A stretch of DNA of 64,000 nt from Flavobacterium sangjuense (GCF_004797125.1 NZ_CP038810.1:2294001-2358000); one strand, 5' to 3'; shown: positions 1-8,339, numbered from the stretch's first letter. Made by a program: numbers and translations. The notes: generated by a model not told the origin, from the letters alone.

Positions 1-1449
1 TATTGCTGAAATCACAATGGCGATTGCCAGGGTAAAAGCAAACTGACGGTAGAAAACCCCTGTTGAGCCTTCCATAAATCCAACCGGTAGGAACACCGCC
101 GACATTACTAAAGTAATCGAGATAATCGCACCTGTAATTTCGCTCATCGCTGAGGTAGTAGCCGCTTTGGCAGACAACCTTTTACTGTGCATTTTTTCGT
201 GAACGGCTTCGACGACGACTATCGCATCATCAACTACAATTCCGATGGCTAACACTAGGGCAAAAAGGGTTAGTAAGTTGATTGAGAATCCAAAGACCTG
301 CATAAAAAAGAAGGTTCCCAATATAGAAACCGGAACCGCAATCGCCGGAATTAAAGTTGCTCTAAAATCCTGAAGGAATAAAAACACTACAATAAATACC
401 AATATAAAGGCTTCAATCAAAGTATGCTCTACCTGTGCAATAGATAAATCTAAAGAGTCTTTGGTGTTATACAGAATAAGGTGTTTTACATCTTTCGGAA
501 AATCTTTAGAGGCTTTTTCCATCATGGCTTTAATCGCAATCTGAACATCGCTTGAATTCGAACCCGGCAATTGGAAAATACCAATATTCAATCCTGATTT
601 ACCATCAATACGTGTGCTGCTTCCATAAGTGTATGAACCAAACTCCACTCGGGCAACGTCTTTTAATCGAAGTACAGAACCATCTGCATTGGAATGAATT
701 ACAATGTTTTCATAGTCCAATGGCTTGTTCAATTTTCCTTTGTATTTAATTACATATTCAAAAGCTTCTTTGCTCCCTTCTCCAAATCGTCCCGGTGCTG
801 CTTCAAGATTTTTGTCCTGAATGGCTGCCAAAACTTCCTGAGAGCTTAGCTTATAACTTGCCATTTTGGAAGGATTCAACCAAACACGCATCGAATAATC
901 CTTATTACCTCCAAAAATAAAAGCCTGTCCTACTCCGGGAATTCTTTTAATATCAGGGATAATGTTTATCTGCGCATAATTGTTCAAAAAGGTTTGATCG
1001 TATTGTTTTTCATTCTCGGTGTATAAATCAACTACCATCAACAAACTGTTTTGTTTTTTGGTAGTCTGTATTCCCGCCTGAACTACTTCCGTAGGCAATT
1101 GGCTTGTGGCTTGTGATACTCTGTTCTGTACGTTTATGGCTGCCTGGTCTGGGTCGGTGCCCAATTTAAAGTTTACCGTAATAACCAAGGATCCATCATT
1201 ACTGGCGGTCGAGCTCATATAGCTCATATTCTCCACTCCGTTAATGGCTTCTTCTAGTGATGGTGCTACCGAACGCAATACCGTTTCGGCATTAGCTCCC
1301 GGATAAAGGGCAACTACTTGTATTGATGGTGGCGCAATATCGGGGAATTGTTGCAACGGAAGGGCTTTTAACCCAATGAATCCGAGGATAACAATAAGTA
1401 TAGCGATGACTGTTGACAGCACTGGTCTGTCAATAAATTTTTGTAACAT
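1..1449 (-). CDS. RND efflux permease (AcrB/HAE1 family), partial
   Basis: The reading frame is open from an ATG at 1449 to the window edge, giving the first 483 residues of a protein that is normally about 1050 long. It starts MLQKFIDRPVLSTVIAIL, the usual N-terminus and first membrane helix of inner-membrane RND drug pumps. The porter domain follows, then helices TM2-TM5 with the proton-relay stretch GIVVDDAIVVVE, which carries the paired aspartates of TM4. It would exchange protons for drugs or other amphiphiles together with the adaptor encoded just upstream and an outer-membrane channel lying outside the window. It is the second gene of a TetR-controlled operon. The family is certain; the substrate is unknown. 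Confidence 0.95.
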   Translation of the reverse strand, partial: MLQKFIDRPVLSTVIAILIVILGFIGLKALPLQQFPDIAPPSIQVVALYPGANAETVLRSVAPSLEEAINGVENMSYMSSTASNDGSLVITVNFKLGTDPDQAAINVQNRVSQATSQLPTEVVQAGIQTTKKQNSLLMVVDLYTENEKQYDQTFLNNYAQINIIPDIKRIPGVGQAFIFGGNKDYSMRVWLNPSKMASYKLSSQEVLAAIQDKNLEAAPGRFGEGSKEAFEYVIKYKGKLNKPLDYENIVIHSNADGSVLRLKDVARVEFGSYTYGSSTRIDGKSGLNIGIFQLPGSNSSDVQIAIKAMMEKASKDFPKDVKHLILYNTKDSLDLSIAQVEHTLIEAFILVFIVVFLFLQDFRATLIPAIAVPVSILGTFFFMQVFGFSINLLTLFALVLAIGIVVDDAIVVVEAVHEKMHSKRLSAKAATTSAMSEITGAIISITLVMSAVFLPVGFMEGSTGVFYRQFAFTLAIAIVISAI

Positions 1450-1465
1450 GATTAAGATTTTTTTT

Positions 1466-1501
1466 CCGCTGCGCTCCAAACAATTCGGCTACGCCTCGGG
1501 T
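1466..1501. repeat. Dispersed GC-rich intergenic repeat, copy 1
   Basis: This 36-base element (CCGCTGCGCTCCAAACAATT, then CGGCTACGCCTCGGGT) lies between the RND permease and its adaptor. Related copies are at 33326-33360, 34559-34594 and, inverted, at 36202-36237; degenerate pieces occur near 35135 and 57081. It is far more GC-rich than its surroundings. Confidence 0.7.
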
Positions 1502-1516
1502 GTTGTTAGATGTTGA

Positions 1517-2647
1517 TTATAATTTGGCTACTGCTTTTTTAGCGGCTTCTGGAACTATAGTAGCGCCATCAGGTAAGTTTTCAAAACCTTTAAGTACGAT
1601 TCGGTCTCCCGTAGCAATGCCTTCACTGATTAAATAATCGGTACCGCTTTTTCCTGACACCACAACTGGCTGTCTGGCTACCGCGTTCTTTTTATCTACA
1701 AGGAATACATATACCTTATCCTGAATTTCTATTGTTGCATCTTGTGGAATCACAATGGCATTCTGATGGCTGATGCTGATTTTTACCTTTCCTGTATTTC
1801 CCGAACGTAACAAACCGTTGGCATTTGGGAATTTGGCTCTCAATGTAATAGCGCCCGTTGTTTTGTTAAACTGACCATCTATCATATCAATCTTTCCTAG
1901 TTGTGGATAAACCGTATCATCTGACAATACCAACGATACCGGAGCTAATCCTTTCAGTTTATCATTAAGGGAATTCCCTTTGTACTGCGATTTAAAGTTG
2001 ATGAAATCATTTTCACTCAAAGAGAAATAAGCATATACCTCTTTGATATCCGAAAGTGTCGTCAATGCTTCAGGGTCAGCCTGGCTGATTAAGCTGCCTT
2101 GTTTTTTTGGAAGTCTTCCAATGTAACCACTAACAGGAGCTTTTATAATAGTATAGCCCAAATTAATCTGCGCTGTTCCTACCACCGCTTTTGATTGTGC
2201 TACCGTTGCTTTCGCGATAGCTAAATTAGCTTTGGCTGTTTTTAACTGATAGTCAGATACCACTTTGTTGGCTACTAAAGGTGTTAGTTTTTCTACTTCC
2301 AACTGGGCGTTGATTACGGCTGCTTCTGCCGCATTCAAACTTGCCGTAGCATTGTTGTATTGCTGACGGTACGGATTGTCATTAATTTTAAACAAAGGCT
2401 GTCCTGCTGTTACATAGGCTCCTTCATCCACATAGATTTTATCCAATGTTCCACTTACCTGTGGACGGATTTCAACATCTGTTTTTCCTTGTATGGCTAC
2501 AGGATATTCAGTGTCGGTGCTGGCTGAAGCATAAGCCACATCCATAACCGGTAAGGTTGCCGGAGCAGGTGCCGGAGCGCCCGCATTTTTATCGGCACAG
2601 CTCGCTAAGAATAGAGCAACTAGGCTCAAAGTAATAATTGACTTCAT
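1517..2647 (-). CDS. RND efflux periplasmic adaptor lipoprotein (AcrA/MexA type)
   Basis: Membrane-fusion protein linking the RND permease downstream to an outer-membrane channel. I start it at 2647, which gives MKSIITLSLVALFLASC, a lipoprotein signal ending in the lipobox LASC; an in-frame ATG at 2701 would add 18 residues before the signal and is less likely. A split biotinyl-lipoyl-like domain follows (YVDEGAYVTAGQPLFKI early, IIKAPVSGYIGRLPKKQGS after a helical hairpin), then the beta-barrel and membrane-proximal regions. The length of about 376 residues is normal. The permease gene begins 67 bases downstream, so the two form an operon. Two palindromic operators upstream tie it to the adjacent TetR gene. 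Confidence 0.93.
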   Translation of the reverse strand: MKSIITLSLVALFLASCADKNAGAPAPAPATLPVMDVAYASASTDTEYPVAIQGKTDVEIRPQVSGTLDKIYVDEGAYVTAGQPLFKINDNPYRQQYNNATASLNAAEAAVINAQLEVEKLTPLVANKVVSDYQLKTAKANLAIAKATVAQSKAVVGTAQINLGYTIIKAPVSGYIGRLPKKQGSLISQADPEALTTLSDIKEVYAYFSLSENDFINFKSQYKGNSLNDKLKGLAPVSLVLSDDTVYPQLGKIDMIDGQFNKTTGAITLRAKFPNANGLLRSGNTGKVKISISHQNAIVIPQDATIEIQDKVYVFLVDKKNAVARQPVVVSGKSGTDYLISEGIATGDRIVLKGFENLPDGATIVPEAAKKAVAKL

Positions 2648-2742
2648 AAGATTAGATTTTGTTGTTAGTATTGATTGTTTCTGTTGATTTCGTGTTTTCA
2701 TAAGAATAGAGTTGTTAGTTATTGATGCTTGTTAACTTCTTA

Positions 2743-2766
2743 ATTCTGAAACGATTGTTCCAGAAT
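2743..2766. promoter_or_regulatory. TetR operator O1, 24-bp inverted repeat
   Basis: The site reads ATTCTGAAACGA followed by TTGTTCCAGAAT. ATTCTG/CAGAAT and AAC/GTT are perfectly symmetrical about a central AT. It lies upstream of the adaptor start. The same site recurs at 2810-2833 and 3464-3487. The TetR protein encoded between the copies is the obvious ligand. Confidence 0.8.
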
Positions 2767-2809
2767 TAAAGCTGTTTTTAAAAAATAATATACTTTTTCC
2801 ACACATTCA

Positions 2810-2833
2810 TTTTTGAAATGATTGTTCCAGAAT
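2810..2833. promoter_or_regulatory. TetR operator O2, second copy
   Basis: Same 24-base site as O1 with a degenerate left arm (TTTTTGAAATGA) and an intact right half TTGTTCCAGAAT. It is 67 bp centre-to-centre from O1. It lies between the adaptor promoter region and the end of the tetR-type gene. Confidence 0.7.
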
Positions 2834-2851
2834 TAGTGTTAAAAAAAAGTA

Positions 2852-3430
2852 TTAACGGGTAATACTTTTAATAAGGTATTCAGACATTTTCTTTATAATG
2901 ATTGGATCCTGGTTTAATATAAAAGCCTGTTTCCATCCGGTAAATGTCGTCATGATATATTCTGCCAATAAAGACGCTTCTTCTCTGCCATCCAACTCTT
3001 TGTCGTCTATTGCTTTTTGGATTATGTCTGTCAATAGCTTCAGGTACAATTCACCATTTTTCATTAAGACATTTCTAACCTCAGCATCTTCGGGTGCTAT
3101 TTCAAAAACGGTTTTGATACCCAAACATCCTCTTTCAGAATCGACTACCCAGGCTGCCTTATCACGAATGATATTGATTAACGCCTGTAACGCTGATTTT
3201 TCCTTAGCAACCTTTTCCTTGGTTTCCTTTAATGCAGCTTCGGCATAAACGGTAACACATTTTATAAATAAACAGTGTTTGTCACCAATGGTATTGTATA
3301 AACTGCTTCGGTTAATCTGCATGGCGTCTACTAAATCCTGCATTGAAGTACCGTGATAGCCTTTTTCCCAAAAGACGTTCATTGCTTTTTCAATAATCTC
3401 ACATTCATTAAATTCAACACTGCGTGCCAT
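2852..3430 (-). CDS. TetR family transcriptional repressor of the RND operon
   Basis: A 192-residue TetR/AcrR regulator. The helix-turn-helix lies near residues 25-50 (TSMQDLVDAMQINRSSLYNT), followed by an all-helical ligand domain of normal length. I prefer the start at 3430 (MARSVEF), which matches related proteins; an ATG at 3439 would add three residues and leave almost no leader after the -7 element at 3450-3457. It lies upstream of the adaptor-permease pair on the same strand. Three copies of one palindrome flank it, including one over its own promoter, so it probably represses both itself and the pump. The inducer is unknown. Confidence 0.92.
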   Translation of the reverse strand: MARSVEFNECEIIEKAMNVFWEKGYHGTSMQDLVDAMQINRSSLYNTIGDKHCLFIKCVTVYAEAALKETKEKVAKEKSALQALINIIRDKAAWVVDSERGCLGIKTVFEIAPEDAEVRNVLMKNGELYLKLLTDIIQKAIDDKELDGREEASLLAEYIMTTFTGWKQAFILNQDPIIIKKMSEYLIKSITR

Positions 3431-3449
3431 GGTATTCAAATTTCTGGGA

Positions 3450-3487
3450 CAAAGATATAATTAATTTTGAAACGATTGTTCCAGAAT
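3450..3487 (-). promoter_or_regulatory. tetR promoter overlapped by operator O3
   Basis: On the minus strand TATCTTTG (3450-3457) matches the Bacteroidota -7 element. Directly upstream, 3464-3487 is the third copy of the 24-bp operator (ATTTTGAAACGA, TTGTTCCAGAAT) and occupies the -33 region. That is the geometry of an autorepressed promoter. Confidence 0.75.
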
Positions 3488-3581
3488 TAACTTTTTTTTA
3501 CAATTATTTTTTAAATTCTGCAGAAAGCCAGTGAAATTAAGGGGTTAAGGATAAAAAGAAAATAGATGAAGAGATGACTTA

Positions 3582-3719
3582 CGTCAGTTCGAGTGTTTTT
3601 TGTGAAACAAAGTGGAGCAAAAAATGTATCGAGAACCCTCACTTTACGCAAAGCTTCTCGATACTATTTTTAAACTCGTGAACTATCGTTCCCAATTTTA
3701 AAAATCACTCGAAGTGACG
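3582..3719. repeat. Dispersed ~138-bp repeat, copy 1
   Basis: The ends are inverted (CGTCAGTTCGAGTG and CACTCGAAGTGACG, 13 of 14 matching). An inner inverted pair, GTATCGAGAA and TTCTCGATAC, lies inside them. The same element is complete at 8451-8587 and partial at 8340-8437. It fills most of the gap between tetR and the DUF6266 gene and holds no gene. It resembles a MITE or a structured REP-like element. Confidence 0.8.
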
Positions 3720-3731
3720 AATGTAGAAATA

Positions 3732-4373
3732 CTAACTCACCGTAACCGCCCCCAAATACACACTCGTCGCATAACTTTTCCCCGTTGCTGAAGCAAACGT
3801 AATCCAAACCTGCACTTCCAACCCTGAGAAATAAGCAGGCAATGTTAGCGTAACTGTTCCGGCATCACGGGTAGCGGCATTACCATTGGTATAATAAATA
3901 TCCTCCATCGGAGAATACAACACCACTACCAGTTGATCTGTAGCTTTGGCACTACCCTGCTCAGAGTTGTTTTCCCAGGTAAACTTAATTTCCCCCGGAG
4001 ACGAACTCGAAGCCGCAGGGTTTTGAACACCCAACAAATCCCCTTTGCTTATCTGCACCTTGTCGAACAGGATTTCAAAGTTGGGGTCAACATAGGTTAC
4101 GGCATCCTTCATGTGATAGGACATCGCCTGGTTTCTGCGGGTAAGCTCCCCACTACCCGACCCATAATACAATGAGAGTACATTGCTGATGGGAGTTAAA
4201 AAATTGCTTACCGCGGTAAACTTCTCGCGCTGCAACAGCTGCGTCTCGGTTGGCGTACGATCTGTCTTTTTTGGCAGTGAACGCATCACGTCTTTACCGC
4301 GCCAGTTGGCACCAACCACTGTACCAACTTTTCCTGAAAATGGGCCAAGTATGCCCTTGTTGTATGTTCCCAT
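3732..4373 (-). CDS. DUF6266 family protein
   Basis: A 213-residue protein with the conserved N-terminus MGTYNKGILGPFSGKVGTVV and the following GANWRGKDVMRSLPKK stretch, which mark the DUF6266 family found across Bacteroidota. The first part looks helical. The C-terminal half is beta-rich and resembles an Ig/fibronectin-like fold. No signal peptide or membrane helix is visible. The function is not known. These proteins often occur as isolated genes in variable regions, and this one lies between two repeat-rich intergenic stretches. Confidence 0.8.
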   Translation of the reverse strand: MGTYNKGILGPFSGKVGTVVGANWRGKDVMRSLPKKTDRTPTETQLLQREKFTAVSNFLTPISNVLSLYYGSGSGELTRRNQAMSYHMKDAVTYVDPNFEILFDKVQISKGDLLGVQNPAASSSSPGEIKFTWENNSEQGSAKATDQLVVVLYSPMEDIYYTNGNAATRDAGTVTLTLPAYFSGLEVQVWITFASATGKSYATSVYLGAVTVS

Positions 4374-4470
4374 AATTGTTACTTTTTTAGGGATTACTAA
4401 AATGATTCCTCAGCCCATTTGGTAACTGATTGGGACAAAGCTACAGTAGCCCGTTTACCACCACAACAGC

Positions 4471-4550
4471 CTGACACCTAGTGAACCGTATTGACACCTT
4501 ATGAGTCTTTTTGACACCTACTGACTCGTTTTGACACCTTATGACACCTC
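4471..4550. repeat. Four tandem 20-bp repeats
   Basis: Units start at 4471, 4491, 4511 and 4531, each exactly 20 bases, sharing TTGACACCTNNTGA (the first has CTGACACC). The last unit runs into another GACACC. They lie just before the 22-bp hairpin. Confidence 0.8.
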
Positions 4551-4595
4551 AAATAGCCTTTTTTGATAACGCGCTTCGGGTGTTGTTCGGGTAAC

Positions 4596-4645
4596 GTTCG
4601 GGTGTTGTTCGCAAAAAGGGTGGTTTTTGCGAACAACACCCGAAC
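4596..4645. repeat. Perfect 22-bp inverted repeat (hairpin)
   Basis: The left arm 4596-4617 (GTTCGGGTGTTGTTCGCAAA plus AA) is exactly complementary to 4624-4645, with the six-base loop GGGTGG. A partial direct copy of the left arm starts near 4575. It is too long and GC-rich for an ordinary terminator here and has no following T-run. Confidence 0.85.
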
Positions 4646-4771
4646 AATGATGGAATAAAACACGTTAAAATGTAGGTAAGTTATTAACAATTAGATGTAA
4701 GATATAGAGGATTTGATTAAGTTAGCTATTCGATAAACGTATTGTTTTTCAAATAAATAAAAAACTAATCT

Positions 4772-5824
4772 ATGGCTCTCGACTCAAAAAGACTACGACA
4801 AGTAACCAATAACCTAAAAAAGAGTTTGGATAATTGGGATTTTAAAAAAGCAATTGCAGCTAGTAAAGATGAAACGCAAACACGGGATAACCTGATTCAT
4901 ACTTTTCTAAATCATTTAAACTATAAAAAAATTGACCATTATACTCACGAGTACTATGCAGACATGGCCGATAAAAAAAATAGACGTGTTGATATTGCAA
5001 TTACTTTAGGTAAAAAAGACCCCGTAATGTTAGTTGAATGCAAAAGTGTAACCACGAACTTAAACGACAACCATTTTAGACAGTTGAATGAATATTGTTT
5101 ATATACTCCATCAGCCAAAATTGGTATAGTCACAAATGGAATCATATACAATTTTCATGCAATTGATATCAAACAAAAGAAAGGATTAAATCCAAAGCCC
5201 TTCTTTACATTCAACTTATTGACATATGAAACGGCTGATATAGAAAAGTTAGCATTATTTAATCATCAAAATCTTGAAATAAAAGATATTCTAGTCGAAG
5301 CGGAAGATATTTATTTTCTGGATGAATTTGATAACGCTCTTTATCAAACCTTATCTAATCCGAGTGATGATTTGGCTAAACTGATTTATAAAAACATGGG
5401 CGGTCAACGCTCCTCTGATAAAATACTTAACCAGATAAAACTATTAGTAAATTCTGTTTCTATTAAAACTGCATTAGATAAAGTAATTAGAAAAGAAATT
5501 GCTGATTCAAATTCAGGTATTATTACTACTGATGAAGAAATTAAAGCTTACAATGTTGTAAAAACAATTTTAGCAATGTCAACCAAGATCAAGGAACCTC
5601 AACTCACGAGAATTAAATTTCGTGATATGAAAAATAAATTTGCAATTATAGTTGATGAAAATCAGACCAAAAATATATGTTCATTTGTCTTTAAGGAAAA
5701 AGTAAAAACTATTGAAATCAATGGCTTTCGCTATGATTTAGAAGAAGTAACTGTTGCATCAATCACAAAATTGAAGAAAGAGTTATTAGATTCTGCTTTG
5801 AATAACTTGGGATTGATAGTTTAA
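4772..5824 (+). CDS. Type I restriction R-subunit N-terminal-like nuclease protein
   Basis: A 350-residue protein. Residues about 30-170 match the HSDR_N / type I restriction enzyme R N-terminal domain (PD-(D/E)XK fold): RRVDIAI with D74, then MLVECKS with E89-C-K91, then QLNEY around 104-108. The rest (170-350) is helical with no recognised domain; a real HsdR would continue into a large SF2 helicase, which is absent. No signal peptide is seen. It starts at ATG 4772 after an A-rich leader, and a FRG-domain gene follows 92 bases later. A defence or DNA-damage role is inferred from the nuclease fold and the setting between repeats. It could also be a catalytically altered regulator. Confidence 0.8.
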   Translation: MALDSKRLRQVTNNLKKSLDNWDFKKAIAASKDETQTRDNLIHTFLNHLNYKKIDHYTHEYYADMADKKNRRVDIAITLGKKDPVMLVECKSVTTNLNDNHFRQLNEYCLYTPSAKIGIVTNGIIYNFHAIDIKQKKGLNPKPFFTFNLLTYETADIEKLALFNHQNLEIKDILVEAEDIYFLDEFDNALYQTLSNPSDDLAKLIYKNMGGQRSSDKILNQIKLLVNSVSIKTALDKVIRKEIADSNSGIITTDEEIKAYNVVKTILAMSTKIKEPQLTRIKFRDMKNKFAIIVDENQTKNICSFVFKEKVKTIEINGFRYDLEEVTVASITKLKKELLDSALNNLGLIV

Positions 5825-5916
5825 ATCAATAGCAACTGAACCAAGCCACTGAACATAGTGTACAATTAGTTATTAAATTAAGGAATTGAATCTAAGGATT
5901 GAAAAATATTTAAAAT

Positions 5917-6696
5917 ATGTTTAAAGGCACCGATTTTTTGCAATCAGTAAAGACAATAAAATCACTTGAGGAATACATTATTCATATTGACTTTGCTAGT
6001 CAAGAAATTTTTAAATCAAATAAAATTTGGTTTCGTGGGCACGCAAATAAAAACTACAAACTAATACCAAGTATTTTTAGGACAAAAGAGTATTCAATTG
6101 AATCTGAAAAAAATCTAACAGAGGAATTTCTTGATAAAGCAAAAGGGTTTATTGCAGGTCAAACTTTTGATAACAATGAATGGTATTTCCTTATGCAACA
6201 TTTTGGTTTAAAAACAAGGCTCTTAGATTGGACTGAAGGTTACTTATTTGCATTATTTTTTTCATTAAAACTCAATAAAGGAGATAATCCATTTATTGAT
6301 CCTTGCATATGGATTATTAATCCTGAAGAATTAAATATGTTGTCATTAAATAAAACAGTAATTATCCGAACTAATGATGATTTGAATAAAACATTAATTT
6401 CGGAATATTTAAATTTTCAGAATCAGAAAGAAGAATTACCAATTGCAATTTCCCCAACATATTCAAACGAACGTGTTTTACGTCAAAAGGGATGCTTCAC
6501 ACTTCACAGTGGGAACACAACAATAAACTCAGTTTATAAAAAATATAGGTCAAAAAAAATTGTTAAAATCAACATTTCATACAAAGAGCGTAGTCAGATG
6601 TTAGAACAATTAAAATTAGCAGGAATAAGCGAATCATCAATTTTTCCAGACTTGGAAGGGTTATCAAGAGAATTGAATTCTAAGTATAAATTCTAA
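5917..6696 (+). CDS. FRG domain-containing protein
   Basis: A 259-residue soluble protein with the FRG domain signature: IWFRGHANKNYKLIPSIFR at about 37-55 and the later block LMQHFGLKTRLLDWTEG with FALFFSL. FRG domains are widespread in phage, mobile-element and defence-associated genes; their biochemical activity is not established. The gene is low in G+C, like its upstream neighbour, and lies 92 bases behind the HsdR_N-like gene on the same strand, so the two are probably co-transcribed. No catalytic residues can be assigned with confidence. Confidence 0.8.
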   Translation: MFKGTDFLQSVKTIKSLEEYIIHIDFASQEIFKSNKIWFRGHANKNYKLIPSIFRTKEYSIESEKNLTEEFLDKAKGFIAGQTFDNNEWYFLMQHFGLKTRLLDWTEGYLFALFFSLKLNKGDNPFIDPCIWIINPEELNMLSLNKTVIIRTNDDLNKTLISEYLNFQNQKEELPIAISPTYSNERVLRQKGCFTLHSGNTTINSVYKKYRSKKIVKINISYKERSQMLEQLKLAGISESSIFPDLEGLSRELNSKYKF

Positions 6697-6748
6697 CTAC
6701 AGTCCCACTCCAGATGTCGCGAAATTACATTCCCTGATAAACATGCTT

Positions 6749-6777
6749 TTGTGATAAAAGTATTTTCTGTAACTTTG
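6749..6777 (+). promoter_or_regulatory. Bacteroidota-type promoter for the YegP-like gene
   Basis: TTG at 6749-6751, 18 bases, then TAACTTTG at 6770-6777 is a near-ideal match to the -33/-7 consensus (TTG, about 19 bases, TAnnTTTG). The ATG follows 39 bases later. Confidence 0.8.
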
Positions 6778-6815
6778 TGTAAACATACTAATCAAAAAAC
6801 TTAAAAACATAAAAT

Positions 6816-7145
6816 ATGGGAAAATTCGTGATTACCAAAAGAGCAAATGGTGAGTTTCAGTTCAACCTGAAAGCCGGTAACGGTCAAACTATTTTAACAA
6901 GTGAAGGTTATTCCTCAAAAGCAGGTTGTACCAATGGTATAGAGTCAGTTAAAAAGAACGCAACTGATGATAACCGTTATGACAGAAAAACATCATCAAA
7001 CGGTAAGCCTTATTTTAATTTAACGGCTACCAACGGACAGATTATAGGCAGCAGTGAAATGTATGAAAGCATCGCTTCAAGAGATAATGGTATTGAATCG
7101 GTAAAGAGTAATGCACCATCGGCAGATGTTGATGACCAAAGCTAA
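6816..7145 (+). CDS. YegP family protein (two DUF1508 repeats)
   Basis: A 109-residue protein made of two DUF1508 repeats. Each has the pattern of a G-x-F/Y-x-FNL-A-NGQ strand pair, then S-E-Y and NGIESVKxNA (GEFQFNLKAGNGQTI in the first, KPYFNLTATNGQII in the second). YegP-type proteins are small, cytoplasmic and of unknown biochemical role; the two-repeat form is the common one. It has its own promoter and is followed by a clear terminator, so it is a single-gene transcript. Its promoter is separate from that of the preceding FRG gene. Confidence 0.9.
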   Translation: MGKFVITKRANGEFQFNLKAGNGQTILTSEGYSSKAGCTNGIESVKKNATDDNRYDRKTSSNGKPYFNLTATNGQIIGSSEMYESIASRDNGIESVKSNAPSADVDDQS

Positions 7146-7167
7146 TGGCTTTTTAAAGCATCTAAAT

Positions 7168-7204
7168 AAAAAAGCGAAAGACTCACATCTTTCGCTTTTT
7201 TTTA
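7168..7204 (+). terminator. Rho-independent terminator after the YegP-like gene
   Basis: AAAGCGAAAGA and TCTTTCGCTTT form the stem, with a six-base loop, followed by a run of T. It ends the yegP-like transcript. Confidence 0.9.
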
Positions 7205-7358
7205 TGACTCCCCTATTATTACCTAACACTCATGAAAGCTTTAGAGAAAAAAAGAAAGAATAAAGAAGCAAGAGAAAAGATTGATAAGGTTTACAATAAA
7301 GCGAAAGTCTATTCATTGTGAATACTCTTTCTTCTTGCTTCTTGCCTCTTTGCTTTTT

Positions 7359-8129
7359 TTAAGCCGTTTTAAAATAGTGCTCTAACACACTTGCCAAACG
7401 AATACCGGCATCCAATAATTGCGTTTTGATAATAGGATATACCGCATCTACATAACGGTCATCAACCTTGGTACCTGCCGTATAGGCTTCCTTTAGATAC
7501 CCTCTTGACTGTTTTGCCCAGCCTATTACATCTATTTTCTGTACGGCTGCCAATGCCTCCGGGCTGTATTTTTTGCTGTTCAGCACCTCCGATAATGTAG
7601 TTGCCTTGTATTCAATAATCTTTGAATCCCACGTAGAATGAAGGTTGGTTCCCTGACTTCCCATAAAGTTAAGCTGCACAGTATTCCCACCCTTATCAGA
7701 AAGATACCCCACGTGAAGCGGCTGGTGTAAATCGCCTATAAGATGGAACAGTAACAATATCCTTCTTTTGATTTCGGCCTGCGATAAGGTTTCCTTGTGG
7801 TCGAGTTCCTTTAAGATGCGGTTTAAGATGATGACAATATTGTCGCCTTCAGCCGGTGTCGTAGCCCCTTTTTCAATATTGATATAATGCCATGGTTTCA
7901 TATAATCGTTTGCAGAGTCGCTTTTGATGGCATCCATCCAGTTACCTGCCTCCTCAAGGCTCATGCCATCAAGGTATTGCATGACGTTCTTTCTGGTGCT
8001 TTCATTCATATAGTTAAAGGCAACTTCGGCAACGAGTTTGTGCCCTTCGTTACCCCAGGCAAATAGTTGGGTACTGCCCAAAAGCAGTGCAACGGTCAAA
8101 ACCGTTGTGGTGTAGATTCTATGTCTCAT
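7359..8129 (-). CDS. S1/P1 nuclease family protein, secreted
   Basis: A 256-residue zinc-dependent single-strand nuclease of the S1/P1 (phospholipase C-like) fold. A signal peptide ends at LFA, so mature residue 1 is Trp25 (WGNEGHKL), whose backbone and side chain bind zinc in this family. The other ligand blocks are visible: H30, the WHYINI segment, LHQPLHVG and NLHSTWDS. It would be exported and degrade single-stranded DNA or RNA outside the cytoplasm, with 3'-nucleotidase activity also possible. It appears to be a single gene. It has no obvious functional partner here. Confidence 0.92.
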   Translation of the reverse strand: MRHRIYTTTVLTVALLLGSTQLFAWGNEGHKLVAEVAFNYMNESTRKNVMQYLDGMSLEEAGNWMDAIKSDSANDYMKPWHYINIEKGATTPAEGDNIVIILNRILKELDHKETLSQAEIKRRILLLFHLIGDLHQPLHVGYLSDKGGNTVQLNFMGSQGTNLHSTWDSKIIEYKATTLSEVLNSKKYSPEALAAVQKIDVIGWAKQSRGYLKEAYTAGTKVDDRYVDAVYPIIKTQLLDAGIRLASVLEHYFKTA

Positions 8130-8339
8130 AAATTGTGGATTTATGAGGGTAAAAGTAATGGAATTACAAATGCAGGGAGTTAGTATTTTGTTAAAAAACC
8201 TTAAGAAAGAAGAAAGAGAATAGAGAATAGATAATAGACTTTAAAGCTTAAAGAGAACTAATCTATGTTCTTTGTTCTATTTTCTATTTTCTTTCTCCTT
8301 GGTCTAGCTAACGTGAGTACATGGCATCAAGGCAAAAGA

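Larger units (their letters stand above)
4374..4771. other. Non-coding stretch with tandem repeats and a large hairpin
   Basis: No credible gene is seen in these 398 bases. They hold four 20-bp tandem units (4471-4550), two direct copies of TTCGGGTGTTGTTCG near 4575 and 4597, and a perfect 22-bp inverted repeat at 4596-4645. The last 100 bases are A/T-rich and probably contain the promoter of the nuclease-like gene that follows. Confidence 0.7.

Noticed and set aside
4499-4690. 63-residue minus-strand open frame
   Set aside because: It is read through the tandem repeats and the 22-bp hairpin, and its product has no protein-like composition.
4772-5824. Complete type I restriction system
   Set aside because: Only the HsdR N-terminal nuclease-like domain is present; there is no helicase part, HsdM or HsdS nearby.
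7232-7321. 29-residue lysine-rich open frame after the YegP terminator
   Set aside because: It consists of A/G-rich repeat sequence that pairs with the T/C-rich tract at 7325-7355; no ribosome-binding or promoter evidence.
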